Assembly (NCBI RefSeq): GCF_027887165.1
Contig: NC_077227.1
Coordinates: 81,423,430 to 81,487,429 of the forward strand
Source of the DNA: Monodelphis domestica
Lineage: Eukaryota; Chordata; Mammalia; Didelphimorphia; Didelphidae
Length of the DNA stretch: 64,000 nucleotides
Direction: 5' to 3'
Shown: in pieces, positions 54,201-64,000 of the stretch
How positions within the stretch are numbered: the first letter of the stretch is position 1
How the letters are laid out: each line of letters starts with the position of its first letter
Translations under genes and position numbers: made by a program
Notes under the pieces: generated by a model
Database searches by the model: none
The model's input: only the letters and a program-made list of their open reading frames with translations
What the model was told of the DNA's origin: nothing

Positions 54201-57200
54201 AACACATAGAAAGGTGAGCTCTCTTAGAAAGGCCCTTAAATAGCTTTCTGACCCCAATCCTTCCTTACACAGGTGAGAAACCTGATGCTCAGAAGTAAAG
54301 TGATTTGCCTAAGGTCATAAATTTTGTAACTAGTAGAATTATAAATCCAACTCAGGTTTATCTAGTATCTCTTTCAGTTTCCTTATACCCTTTCTCTTGG
54401 TCCTTTCTTCAGTGCTTTTCCCCATACACCATACTGTTTCCCAATTCAAGTGTTCTTTCAGCGAAGCCCACGAGAGCAGGCTGGAAAAGAAGGCTCTTTT
54501 GAGGGCTGGCATGACCAATGACAACATTAGGATGGAATTAGAGAAGCAGCGAGAGCTGGTTTTTAAAGATAAGCTCTTCCTGCCATCTAGCAGCAACACT
54601 GAAAACTACAGTGGCAAGAGCAAGATCTCTAAATGGTGTGAAGAAAGAATTAATTCTGTCTTTTTTTTAATGTAATCTATCAGCAACCTTTAACTCAATC
54701 AAAAACTCAAAATACCACTACTTAACACTTAAGTGGGAGAATTCACAAGTCATTTACTAGAGAAAACTCTCACCTCCACAGGTCACTGCCCAGCCCTGGG
54801 CAATGCTAAGCAAATTGAAAGACTGCAATTGATTTCTGTGAAGAGGAGGAGAGAGAGGAAATGATGTGGGAAAAGGGGGTATAAAAGAAGAGGTCAACAC
54901 GGTCTGGTCTCTTTCCTTCCTTGGTTTTTGGAGACTGGTTGCTTGGAGACTATTCCTTCCTTGACTTTTGGAGGGACTCTTCCTTTGGATTCTGTGTTGG
55001 GACTTCTGACTAAGGACTACCAAGAAATCCATGGGGAGATCAGGATTCGGAGAAGTCAAGACTGAGCCAGACTACACCAGAGCAGCACTTAGGGCTGGTA
55101 GGTTAGACCAGGTTTTGTCTCCTTCCTATATTTCCCACTTTCACTATCTCTACCTTGTTGTAAATAAAGCTGCTAGCAGTCATTTTGACGTAGGGGCAAA
55201 TATTTTATAAAGGGCAACCACAGTTTCACTTTTTAAATCTCATATTGAGTCAAAACCCAATTTAATTGTTACAGTGGGCATGGTTTGGTGCAAGGAACAG
55301 TTCCTCTATTTTCACAGTTATTCAAGTTTTTTGCTTAAAGGCTTCTAAAGAAGGGAACAAGCAACCTGAGGGAGGGGGGGCAGCCAGGATAGTTCAAATT
55401 GTTAGGATTTCCTCCCTTTTATCAAGCTTAAGTTTTCTTCCTTATAACTTTTCTTGCTACATGATTCTGCCTCTGGGGCCATGTAGAGAGGTCTAATATT
55501 ACTCTCTTTCATTTGAGACTCATTTGAGGAAGGGTCCTGCACTGAGTGCATGCTTTTTTTTTTTGCTTCCCAAGAGTAAGATGAAAGCAACAGCATTATA
55601 AACCACCTTAGAAAAGTTGCAGTATAGAAAATAAACCCATGTAAATCATCAACATTTCTATTTACCACCAATAAAACCCAATAGCAAGAAATAGAAAAGG
55701 AAATTCCATTCAAAATAACTTGACAATATGAACTACCTGGGGATATACCTACCAAAACAAACCCAGCAACTATATGACCACAAAGAGAAAACACTCTTCA
55801 CACTAATAATGTCAGACCTAAACATTGGGAAAACATTAATTGCTCATGGATAGGCAGAGTCAAAATAGTGAAAATGACAATCCTACCTAAATTAATGTAC
55901 CCACATTCAGTGCCATGTGTGACCGTAAAATATGGTTTCAAAGACTGTGAATTGCCAAAACTGTAAAGATAATTTTAGTGTCTTGATTTAAATAAAAAAT
56001 AAGTGGTCGCCATGGGAAAAATTCCCAAATATGAAAAATACCCAAGTCAGCTGGATTTTATGGAGATTTTAATTAATACAAATGAAGGAATGAAGGGAAG
56101 GGAGAGAGACAGAGTAAGAGGAAATAGTAGGAAAAGGCTAGGGCCTAGGCCAAATGGCCTAGGTCTTACTTTTTAAGAGAGAAAACTAAGTCAGTCTTTT
56201 ATCCACTCACCACAAGATTTTGTCCCAAGCAAACTCTAGTGTTCAGAGAGATCCTCCAATTCAACTTCCAAACTCAACTAAGTTCAGATGCCCCAGCTCT
56301 GAGATCCTGACCTCCTTTTAAAGAGAATTTTCTCCTATGTCACCTCCCCTAAATTTTCACATCTACCAATCACAGTAGATGCTTTCCACAGGACTGACCA
56401 TTTTTAATTCACATATTCTTTTATCACCTTCTCTGAGTAGACTAAAACTTCACACCTCTTGCTAATCTTGCCCTTTGTAAGTTGCTTGACCTTTTAGTGA
56501 TTAATTTAACCTTTATAGGTACTTAGCACCCTTTTGTATTAGATCTAAAAATAGACCTAGCTTAAGGTTCTAGCTTTACTATGAGTTGGGGACTTTTCAT
56601 TGTTCAGTAAGGAGTTTACAACTTTATGTTCCCCTAAAGTATGCCCAAATATGGGTGGAGTAATGTTAAAATTCCCAGAACATTCCTGATCAAGTACCTC
56701 CATGTGTTATAATAAGGGAATAGCCTTAACCAAATGTTCTAAGGTAGAGTCTGAGCAGTTTTAAGATTCACACATGACCATCAAACTATCTTAAAATTAT
56801 TTCATTGAAGTAGAAAAAATAACAAAGTTCATCTGTAAGAACTTAAGGTCAAGAATATTAAGGCAATTAATAAAAAAAATGAAGGAAGGAGAACTGGCTA
56901 TACCAGACCTGAAAATATCCTATAAATATAAATGATATGTTGATATATGTATATTTATAAACTATAAATAAAATATAGTAATCATCAAAACAATCTGGTA
57001 CTGGCTAAGAAATAGAATGATGGATCAATGGAATAGACTAGGTAATCAACATATGGCAGTTAATGTCCAGAGTAACTTAGTTATAAATCAAAGCTGCTGA
57101 GAAAATTGGAAAGTAGTATGGCAGAGATTAGGCATATACCAACATCTTGTAAGATATACCAAGATAAAGTCAAAATGGACATTTGATTTTAGAGGCCACA

Positions 57201-60200
57201 AGAAGCCACTAGAGCTGACTGGATAGAGACAACATGGTTTTTATCCACAAGTAAGGAAAATAAACACTCCTTAATTTCTTATTCTGTGCAAAGCACAGCT
57301 CTAGGAGCAATGTATCCAAAGATAAGAATGTCCCTGCCTGAGGAGTTTATATTTTGTTGCTCTGCCTCCTTATCTTTATGCCAGGCCATCCTGCCTCTTG
57401 ACTCAAATTATAGTCAAATCTATTTGGCATGAATCAAATTCATGACAATCCAAATGCCCTTTCTTCATTTACCATCTCTATGATGGTAAACCCCAAACAC
57501 TATTTCCTGAGATGGACAGTCTTCTCTCATTGGGACCTCTTATTTGGGGCAGAATACTTGATTACTTGAGATGGTGAGGAAGGCCAACAAGAGATCCAAA
57601 GACATGGCAGCCTCTCTAAAATCTATAGCTGAGGAAAGAGCTGAATTATCCAATAAGGTAAAGAATCTTTGTTGTTTAAAAAATGTTGCAGAAGCCTAGA
57701 AGTAATCTTGTAGGCTTTTGTCAAGTACTAATCAAAAAATGAAAAGTATTGACAAAACCTCCCAAAAAACAGATGGTCCAAGAATAAGGAGAGAAACTTG
57801 AGTGACTCAAAAGAGATTTACTCATTGTATTGTGAAAGTTCTTGATTTCTGATGTTTTATAATTAGAAAGCAACATTTTCTATTTGAAAATGAAAGGAAA
57901 CTACAACTGTTACCTAGTTAAGGAGGTTGCTGGTGATGACAAGAAAAGGTGAGCATTTGGAGAAGCATTTTAAACTACCACAAAGGAAATGCCAGCAACT
58001 CATCCTGTAAAACCCTGGACTCTCCAGAGAAGTTGTGTTCCCTTGGAAAGCCAGTTTTTGATGAAGCCATTGTTGAACCTGAGACAATAGGTGGAGATCC
58101 TACAGAGACACCACACTAAAACACAATTCCTAAGAGATAATTTGATATTGTGGACAGATATCATCACATACACAAGGAGATGAAGCTAAGACAGGTGGGA
58201 GAATTCATCAGCCTCCAGCTTTTCTCTGCCTCATTCCAAAACCACCCAGTGGACCATTTTTCATCTATGTTGCCCTGTGAATAGTTTTGTTTACAATGAC
58301 AGGTTTATGCTATTGCTATTCAGATGTGTATATTTCCCCTCTGGTTTTTATGTTTTATATTAGGGAAGTAGAGTCACTGAACATTTGGGGAGTTATAAAT
58401 TTCCATCTTAAGTGAATATGATATGACTTTTAGATATGTTTTATGTGTCTGGCAGGTATGTGTTTTTAGTACTCTGTGATTTCATAAGGTCAGTGATAAA
58501 ATAGTTTTCATGTTGAAGCAAAGAAAACTGTCTACATATTGGCCAGTCATAGGCTGGGGGTGGAAGGTAAGGGATGATTGGTACCAGCCACAGGTATAGT
58601 TATTGTGGTACCTTAGGGTTGTAATATATGTGGTTGTTGGTATATCTATAGAATATTTAATCTTACTACACAAACATCTTTAGGATTACAGTTGCAACTT
58701 TAGTTAATCTAGTCTGTTTATTCTGACAAAGGGCAGAAATGATTCACACTCCATTATCTGTAAAGTTACCTTCTATTTGCTTTTATTCTTTTTACTACAT
58801 TCATTTTGTTTGTATTTAAATGGATTAGGTAACCTAAGAACAAATGCATGAGACACTGTAAAAATGAAGGGTTTTGGTCATAAAGATTCATTAAATGACT
58901 GGATATCAAGCATGGAAGTACAATTTTAGAAACCTATGTACCTAACTTTTAAAGTTTTCTTTGCTTTTGTTATATTCTAAATACTTACTTAAAATGCATA
59001 TTCTATAAAGTTAACATTTAACAGTGTCTACAAAGGGCCTTAAAACTTGTGATCTTCCCAACAATCCTGAGAAGTGGGTGATATGGTTATCCCCATTTTA
59101 CAGATGGGCCAATTGAAGGAGATTGCTTAAATGACTTACTGAGGATCACACTGCTAGTAAGTGTTTGGGGCTGAATTTGAACTCCGGTCTTCCTGACTCA
59201 AGCCCAAAGCTCTATCATGTGTATGTATGTATGTATATGCGGGAGGCAGCATGCAGGTCAGCTCCTCTGTTCAGAGGGCTGAACAAATAAAGGAGCTGCT
59301 GTGAGGGTCTGCTCGGCAGGGCTGGCACATCCATTTCCTTAAGGGCAGAACTAAGCCTGGTGGAATCCTCCTCTTCTTCCTCATTATTCTCCCTCAGAAC
59401 CCTCCCAGCCCCCAGCCCCAGAAGCCCCGCCCCTACCTGCACATGCTCCTTTAGCTTCAGAATAAACTTCCCAGCGCCCTTCCACCTGCTCTGGGCCTGG
59501 AACACACATTCCTGGTCGCCGAGGATCCTCTGGGAAGACTTGGCGGTAGAGGACTTCTTGTTGGGTGGCTCCTTGAGCACCTCCTCCAGAAGCACGTAGT
59601 CGCTGGGGTTGGGGTTGCTCAGAATACTGTAAGAGTACTTGGCTTTGCACAAGGTCTGCCAGAGAACACACCAGACTGAGCTCGCTGTCCTGGGCAGGGC
59701 TCTACCCACCCTCGGCCCCCAGCGCCGGGGCCCTTTCCCTGGCGCCTCAGTGTGCAGGGGCGGGCGTAGCACAATTCTCGTCCCTAGCTTTGGGCTTGGA
59801 TGCTCTTTGGCTGCCTGGCCACATGGCTGTATGCTAGCTCCTGGGGGCGGAACACGGAGGAAGGCCATTTTCATTTAGTGCCCAGACGCTGTGTCAAGCG
59901 GTTCATAAAGATGACCCCATCAGACCCTATCCCCAGCCCTGGAGGCAGCCCATTATTATGCCCATTTTTCAGTGAAGAAAACCAAGGCAAATCTGTTCTA
60001 GAGCCATCAGGCCTTCGAGGCCACCCCCCTCCAGAGCCCCGCCCTCATTTTAGAAGGGCGGGACCGGAAGGAAGTGCCGGGATCCTGGCCTGGAGCCTCC
60101 AGCCCCACAAGGCCCGGGTCCCAAGGAATCCAGGGATAGTACTATTTTGTGGTTCGCCCAATAATCTGGTCCTTTCCGGTGTTTGTCTCTTACCAGAACC

Positions 60201-62138
60201 GACTCTGGGTGATTTGAGCCCTGGAACCCTTGCCCCAAAGGCCTGCACGCATGTACCTGCTGGATGACCTCCTGGGCAGTGCTGACCCGAGGAGCTTTGA
60301 TGACGGTGCTGGGCTGCTCCGGGGAGATCTCGTGGACTTGCACGAAGAAGCTCTCCTCTTCTGAGCTCAGGGCCACCTCCTTCTCCTCCTGGAAGACGCT
60401 CTTCTCTTCAGTGGGCTGCACACAAAGTAGGAAGAAACGGAGGGAAGAGGGCTGGCCCGCAATACTGATTTTGCCAACTTTTAATTTTGTGCCTCGGGCA
60501 GGGAGCTGGGCTTTTCCACCCGTTTTCTCACGGGCACAATAACTCTGGCACTGTTGCACTCAAGGTTGCTGTGAGCTGTGAACTGTAAACTATCTAAATG
60601 TAAACCATCCCCAAATAGGTAAAGGGCTTTGGGTTGGGCTGAGAAGATGCTGCGGGTTAATAACTTGGGGCTGCTGAAGGAACCGTCTTCCTTTGAATTG
60701 GGATTCCATTAAATGTGACTAAAATGTAAATAGATGTACAGATAGGGAAAATGTGGCTGTGTGTATGCCTGGGAGTATATGTGGTTGCCTTTAAGTTTTC
60801 TGGGGGGGACAGGTTTGGTCTTACCTGGATTACAAATATCTTCATGGATGCCAGCTGACAAGCCCAATGGAGTTTGGTGTATTTTGTATAGATTAACTGT
60901 AAATCTGCACTCATTTTTTTAAAACCCTCATCTTTCATCTTAAATATATAAATACTATATATTGGTTATAAGGCAGAAGTAGTAAGGGCTAGGCAATGGG
61001 GGTTAAGTGACTTGTCCAAGGTCACACAGCTAGGAAGTTCTTGAGGTCACATTTGAACCCAGGACTTCTCTTCTCTAGGCCTGGCTCTCTATCCACCTAG
61101 TTGCCCCACCTCCCTCACTTTTTAGCATCTGTGGTGAGACATGCCCACCAAAGTAAAAAGTTTGAATCGCCACATATTTTAAAAGAAGTGCAATGTTATT
61201 TTCCTGAAGTACAGTATTATGAACTAAGTCATTAAAATGGGAAGAAATACAACAAGATTTCATAAAAAAGGTACATTTTGTGATAAGCCTTACATATACT
61301 ATAAAGTACCATCAATGCAACTATCTATATTATATAAGCATTACTCAAAAATTGAAACTATATTTGAAGAAATATTAAATTTCTGAGCCCTTGGTTTTAT
61401 TTTAGACTAATCTATTCAAAAATTCTTAAATTTCGGGAGGGAAGGAATTATTTTCGAACTTTACTCCTAACCAAACACATAAAAGAGGCAGGGTGGTGTG
61501 GTGGGAACTTCTGGGTGAGGACACTCCCTCCACTCATGCAGACAGCCCCTTCTCTGCAATTTGTAGTCTTAGAGAGCTGTCTTGAGTGCTGGAAAGTCAG
61601 TGACTAGTTCAGTGTCTCAAAGCCAGGAGCACAAGTCTTCCTGTCTCTACAACCAACTCTTTACTCAGGACAGCACTCCAACCTACTGCTGTGTCTGCTA
61701 AGGAAAGTCACTCCATGCGCTTCTGGGCAATTCTCTAAGATCTATTTATAAGATGAAGACAAGCTGCTGATCTGAATCTGTGAAGTACCCTAATAGGAGT
61801 TTTTCATACTGATGGAATTAGAGGTCCAGACCAAAAGTCACAGAAACAAAGTCTGAATTATTGAAAAAAATTTTTGTTGGCAAACTTTATGGGATTTTAC
61901 TGTACTGGTTATTCCGGAATATACTTACTTCCTCCTGGATTTTAAAAATAATCCTTCCAACATAACCTTCTTCTGGGAACCAGCTGTTCAAAATCTGTAC
62001 AATTTCTTCTTCTGGACTGATTATTCTCTGAAATGGCTGTTTCCTGAAGTCATTTTTTTCTTTGGATATAAAATATTTTTCTTCCATCAAAAAGCAGTCT
62101 GTGATGATTGGTGTGGAGCCTTGAGAAGTAGTCAAAAT
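51041..62138 (-). CDS. PLCE1: PLCE1, phospholipase C epsilon 1, last four coding exons (partial; 5' part beyond the window)
   Basis: PLCE1 hydrolyses PIP2 to IP3 and diacylglycerol at membranes and binds Ras/Rap GTPases through C-terminal RA domains. On the minus strand 61929-62138, 60257-60415, 59437-59655 and 51041-51223 join in one frame: 70+53+73+60 codons, the last group excluding the stop, closely matching the last 250 or so residues of human PLCE1 (about 2,300 in all). Exon order gives the rest of RA1 ([25 protein letters not shown]), a linker, RA2 ([54 protein letters not shown]) and a Lys/Ser-rich tail. By my count from the C terminus, the two lysines of CKAK are the pair known in rat PLC-epsilon (K2150/K2152) to be needed for Ras binding; both are kept. 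The stop replaces the last few human residues (MDYRQ becomes MDP). The gene converges on NOC3L, as in human. Confidence 0.97.
51224..52380. other. PLCE1 last intron, part next to the last exon
   Basis: No repeat family recognised; a run of 15 G at 51938-51952. Confidence 0.45.
52385..54150 (-). mobile_element. L1 ORF2 relic, antisense, split by a second L1
   Basis: 52385-52852 (TCAACAATGCATTAGTGTC, CAGCTCTCCAACATTGGGTA, GGTCAAACCTCAGAATGG) and 53710-54150 (TATCCATTTAAAATTTGTGG, GGACTGTTTTCAAG, TTCATTAATTTCCTTTGATA) are consecutive reverse-complement ORF2 parts. The plus-strand L1 at 52855-53705 separates them. Confidence 0.82.
52855..53705 (+). mobile_element. 5'-truncated L1 inserted in an opposite-strand L1
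   Basis: Late ORF2 ([36 protein letters not shown]) through the 3' UTR (TGCTATCCACATCCAGAGAA) to a GACAATAAAAGATGAAAAAA tail. Confidence 0.88.
54160..54370 (-). mobile_element. MIR/CORE-like SINE, antisense
   Basis: GACAGGATTATTGTGAAGAATG, ACAGGTGAGAAACCTGATGC and GTGATTTGCCTAAGGTCATA in reversed MIR order. Confidence 0.65.
54440..54675 (+). other. Unidentified coding-like stretch with an acceptor-like start
   Basis: Plus-strand frame open after a TTCTTTCAG at 54454-54462, reading [20 protein letters not shown] and [17 protein letters not shown] then [10 protein letters not shown] before a stop at 54673-54675. Composition (charged, helix-prone, few rare residues) looks like real protein and unlike the L1 and SINE frames around it. 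I do not recognise the family. It is antisense to PLCE1. It could be a lone exon, a processed pseudogene fragment or chance. Confidence 0.3.
54740..55270 (+). mobile_element. LTR fossil, sense
   Basis: A GGGGTATAAAAGAAGAGG promoter-like box at about 54878 and a GTAAATAAAGCTGC poly(A) signal at about 55160, spaced as in an LTR (U3, R, U5), ending near TTGTTACA. No internal retroviral sequence is seen beside it, so it is probably solo. Family not named; moderately old. Confidence 0.6.
55590..57195 (+). mobile_element. L1 ORF2 relic, sense, interrupted by an LTR
   Basis: 55660-55917 (ACCTGGGGATATACCTACC, CTATATGACCACAAAGAG) continues at 56773-57195 (ATTATTTCATTGAAGTAG, ACAATCTGGTACTGGC, AATGGAATAGACTAGG) in L1 ORF2 order; the solo LTR lies between. 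Confidence 0.85.
55918..56772 (-). mobile_element. Solo LTR, 855 bp, with 4-bp target duplication
   Basis: Ends TGTGACCG...ATTCACA form the usual TG...CA inverted termini. CATG occurs directly before (55914-55917) and after (56773-56776); removing the element and one CATG restores the interrupted L1. A 4-bp duplication fits class I (gamma-like) ERVs. Minus orientation is suggested by a CTTTAAAAGGAGG box near 56313-56325 on that strand. Looks whole at its ends; younger than the host L1. Confidence 0.82.
57225..57365 (+). mobile_element. L2-like LINE tail fragment
   Basis: GTGCAAAGCACAGCTCTAGGAG...AGAATGTCCCTGCCTGAGGAG is the L2-type 3' pattern. Confidence 0.5.
57366..59005. other. PLCE1 last intron, unclassified stretch
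   Basis: No confident repeat assignment. Around 57960-58120 one plus-strand frame reads [20 protein letters not shown] and onward, which looks weakly protein-like; no family recognised. Confidence 0.35.
59010..59236 (-). mobile_element. MIR SINE, antisense, followed by a (TATG)n run
   Basis: CCCAACAATCCTGAGAAGTGG, TCCCCATTTTACAGATGGGC, GAGGATCACACTGCTAGTAAG and GAACTCCGGTCTTCCTGACT; then TGTATGTATGTATGTATAT at about 59219-59236. Ends 200 bases from the PLCE1 RA2 exon. Confidence 0.85.
59437..59655 (-). CDS. PLCE1: PLCE1 second-last coding exon (RA2 core)
   Basis: Acceptor CTCTGGCAG, donor GTAGGG at 59431-59436; 73 whole codons. [20 protein letters not shown] carries the Ras-contact lysine pair, and [20 protein letters not shown] closes the domain. 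The frame stays open on both sides of the exon, but the splice sites and the match to human fix its ends. Confidence 0.96.
60257..60415 (-). CDS. PLCE1: PLCE1 third-last coding exon (linker and start of RA2)
   Basis: Acceptor TTTGTGTGCAG at 60416-60426, donor GTACAT at 60251-60256; 53 whole codons from [20 protein letters not shown] to the end STAQEVIQQ. Contains the first strand of RA2 (FFVQVHE). Confidence 0.96.
60915..61105 (-). mobile_element. Marsupial A-tailed tRNA SINE, antisense
   Basis: TTTTTTTAAAACCCTCATC, body GTCACACAGCTAGGAAG and GCCTGGCTCTCTATCCACC. More diverged than the copies at 35.9 and 13.7 kb. Confidence 0.88.
61490..61695 (-). mobile_element. tRNA/CORE SINE, antisense
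   Basis: GAGGACACTCCCTCCACTCATGC, CTTCTCTGCAATTTGTAGTC and CACAAGTCTTCCTGTCTC, same family as 29590-29855. Confidence 0.7.
61929..62138 (-). CDS. PLCE1: PLCE1 fourth-last coding exon (RA1, C-terminal part)
   Basis: Minus-strand acceptor ACGTTAG at 62139-62145, donor GTAAGT at 61923-61928; 70 whole codons beginning [10 protein letters not shown] and ending IFKIQEE. It holds [20 protein letters not shown], a conserved RA1 segment. Confidence 0.96.
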
Positions 62139-63055
62139 CTAACGTAAAAAAAGAAAAGTCTGATGAGACAGTCTAAATAGTTGATAAAAATCTTTAATTC
62201 CAAATGAATCTATTCTTGTGGAGCACAAAATATGCCTGACATTTACTGCCAAACTAAACCTGCTCTGGAGTAGTGAGTACATCATTCCTTTTAGAAGATC
62301 TAAGCAACTTCCTATGACCAAAAAGGCTTGTTTACATCCATTTCGGCCAGCAACGCAATTTATTCATAATCCCAGGACAGCAAAACTCTTTTCCCACTGC
62401 TGGAATGACAACCCCTGTTGAGTTTTAATAACTTTTAGGTTTTTCAACTCATGAACTTAGCCCTTTGTCATTCTCCATCCCTGGAACTCTGCAGAAAAGC
62501 TTTGCTTTTATGACAGGGCAAATAGCCTACTCCAGGCTTAACCATGACAATTTCTTTTTCTCATGTTGGAGCTACCCAATCATTTTCAAATGTTGGGTTT
62601 ATGGAGCCAAATTCTCAGCATCAGCAGGTCCTTGGGAATTCTCTAGTGCAATATACTTCTGACTATATTCCAGGGGATTATTACCCTTCTTGTTGACTTT
62701 GCCTCCTCTCCTCTCCCACTCCCTTCTGCTTTATAACTACTAACTGTCAGACTGAATTGCAAGTAGGTGAGGTAAGGTAATGTGAAAAACTGACCTCTAG
62801 TTACTTTCTATTTAGAAAAAAACATAATTTTTATAAAAGGGACCCTCCCGCCCCAGCTTCCTTGGTTAGTATAAGAATCAAGGTTATATCTATTAGCTCA
62901 AGAGTAGGATGCAATGTGGAAGGGAGGAGAATTATTAAAGTGAAAAACAGTTGCAATTTTATAAAGGGTTGGGAATTCTGGCTAGGGATAGAAGAAGGGA
63001 ATTTTACAGAAGAGAACAACATTGAAACAAGAAAAATCAGGTCAAGAAGTATAAT
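62139..63055. other. PLCE1 intron upstream of the RA1 exon
   Basis: No repeat family or further PLCE1 exon recognised in this stretch. Confidence 0.45.
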
Positions 63056-63059
63056 TTGT

Positions 63060-64000
63060 GGCAAGATGGGGCAGAGGCAGCAAGTCAGCTAATCCCCTCC
63101 AAATAAATTTAAAATAATGCTTCAAATTGAATTTTGTAGCAGTAGAACCATCAAAATATTAGGATAAGATATTTTTTCAGACTCAGAAAATTTAGTAGCT
63201 CTGTAGGAGAGGTCTGTGATAGTGGGGTGAAGGCTGTTTTAGAGCTAGTGCTGGATATAGCTGGGGATGATTGGCAACTTTATTTCCCATAAACTATTCT
63301 GGGTCACAGTTCCAAAGCAGAGAGGAACACTAGCACTTGTGACTGCTAGGGAGCGAGCAGAAGTCCTTCCTGGCTAAAGAACAGTGCACAGAACAAGAGA
63401 GAAGTAACCACATCTCTCACCAGATCATACCATGTTAGAAGCATCGAAGATTACAGAACCCGAGAACAACATCACAAAAAAAGCTAGAAGCTTGACATAT
63501 TTTCCCACTCTTAAGAGCAGAGCAGAACTTTAACATAAAGTTCAAACTCAAGAAATAGTCCAGAAAAATGAGCAAACAACAACAAAAAAGAATATGAGCA
63601 TAAAAACCTACTATGATGGTAAGGAAGATCCAGACACAAATGTGGATAATAATGTGAAAACAGCTATAAGCAAAGCTTCAAAGAAAAATGCAAATTCGAC
63701 ACAAGTTCAACAAGAATTCCCAGAAGTCTTAAAGAGATAAAAGCAGTAGAGAAGAAACTGGGAAAAGAAATGAAAATGATACAAGAAAATAATGAAAGAA
63801 GAACTTTGTAAAACCTTTGTAAAAGAGGCACAAAAATAATGAAGAAAATGACAACCTAAAAAACAGAATTGGCCAAATGAAAAAAGAAGTACAAAAGTTC
63901 ATTGAAAGAAAATTTTCTGGGAAACTGGGAAAGTAGAATCTAATGCCTTTATAAGACATTAAGAAACAAAGAAACAGAAAAGGAGAAGAATGAAAAAATA
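63060..64000 (+). mobile_element. L1 5' UTR and start of ORF1, running off the window
   Basis: AAGATGGGGCAGAGGCAGC...AATCCCCTCCAAATAAATTT is a marsupial L1 5' UTR. From about 63568 (ATGAGCAAACAACAACAAAA) the sequence follows ORF1 (GATGGTAAGGAAGATCCAGA, CAGAATTGGCCAAATGAAAA), a Lys/Glu coiled-coil region with several disruptions. It is the only L1 5' end in the window. Confidence 0.8.

Noticed and set aside
59215-59874. A 219-codon minus-strand open frame taken as one exon
   Set aside because: Only 59437-59655 matches PLCE1 and it has a proper acceptor and donor; the rest is intron left open by chance.
60050-60559. A 169-codon minus-strand open frame taken as one exon
   Set aside because: Only 60257-60415 matches PLCE1; the outer parts are intron beyond clear splice sites.

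Overview
This window is mammalian genomic DNA and almost certainly marsupial. Long spliced genes with GT-AG introns sit in an AT-rich background full of L1 relics, A-tailed tRNA-derived SINEs of the marsupial type (head GGGCAGCTGGGTGGCTCAG), MIR/CORE-like SINEs, CR1/L2-clade LINE relics and endogenous-retrovirus LTRs. I cannot name the species from the sequence alone.

Two protein-coding genes are present, arranged tail to tail. NOC3L (+ strand, 4429-42467) is complete: 21 coding exons join in frame to an 804-residue nucleolar protein of 60S ribosome biogenesis, starting from a CpG island at about 4070-4560. PLCE1 (- strand, 51041 to beyond the right edge) is represented by its last four coding exons, 255 residues covering the rest of RA1, the linker, RA2 and the C-terminal tail. 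The same convergent NOC3L/PLCE1 order is known in human 10q23.

Layout: 1-4060 is intergenic, with two L1 pieces between short inverted repeats and a foldback structure centred on a tRNA-Met-like sequence. 4070-42467 is NOC3L; its introns are loaded with LINEs and SINEs, the L1 pieces mostly antisense to the gene, plus an ERV relic in intron 16 (about 32.2-34.7 kb) and an LTR in intron 20. 42468-51040 is the inter-stop interval; its right part (about 45.5-51.0 kb) is strikingly poor in repeats and is best read as the long PLCE1 3' UTR, with an internal GC-rich block. 51041-64000 is the PLCE1 3' end; its last intron (8.2 kb) holds an L1 inserted into another L1, an LTR, and an L1 carrying an 855-bp solo LTR with a clean 4-bp target duplication. 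The right edge contains the 5' UTR and ORF1 start of a further L1.

I see no bacterial-type operon, CRISPR array or clearly new gene system. The items most worth a second look are the tRNA-Met-like foldback, the repeat-poor/GC-rich PLCE1 3' UTR, one unidentified coding-like stretch preceded by an acceptor-like site (54440-54675), and the hairpin just upstream of the last NOC3L exon. Repeat family names rest on recognition by eye; repeat boundaries are approximate unless a target duplication is given.
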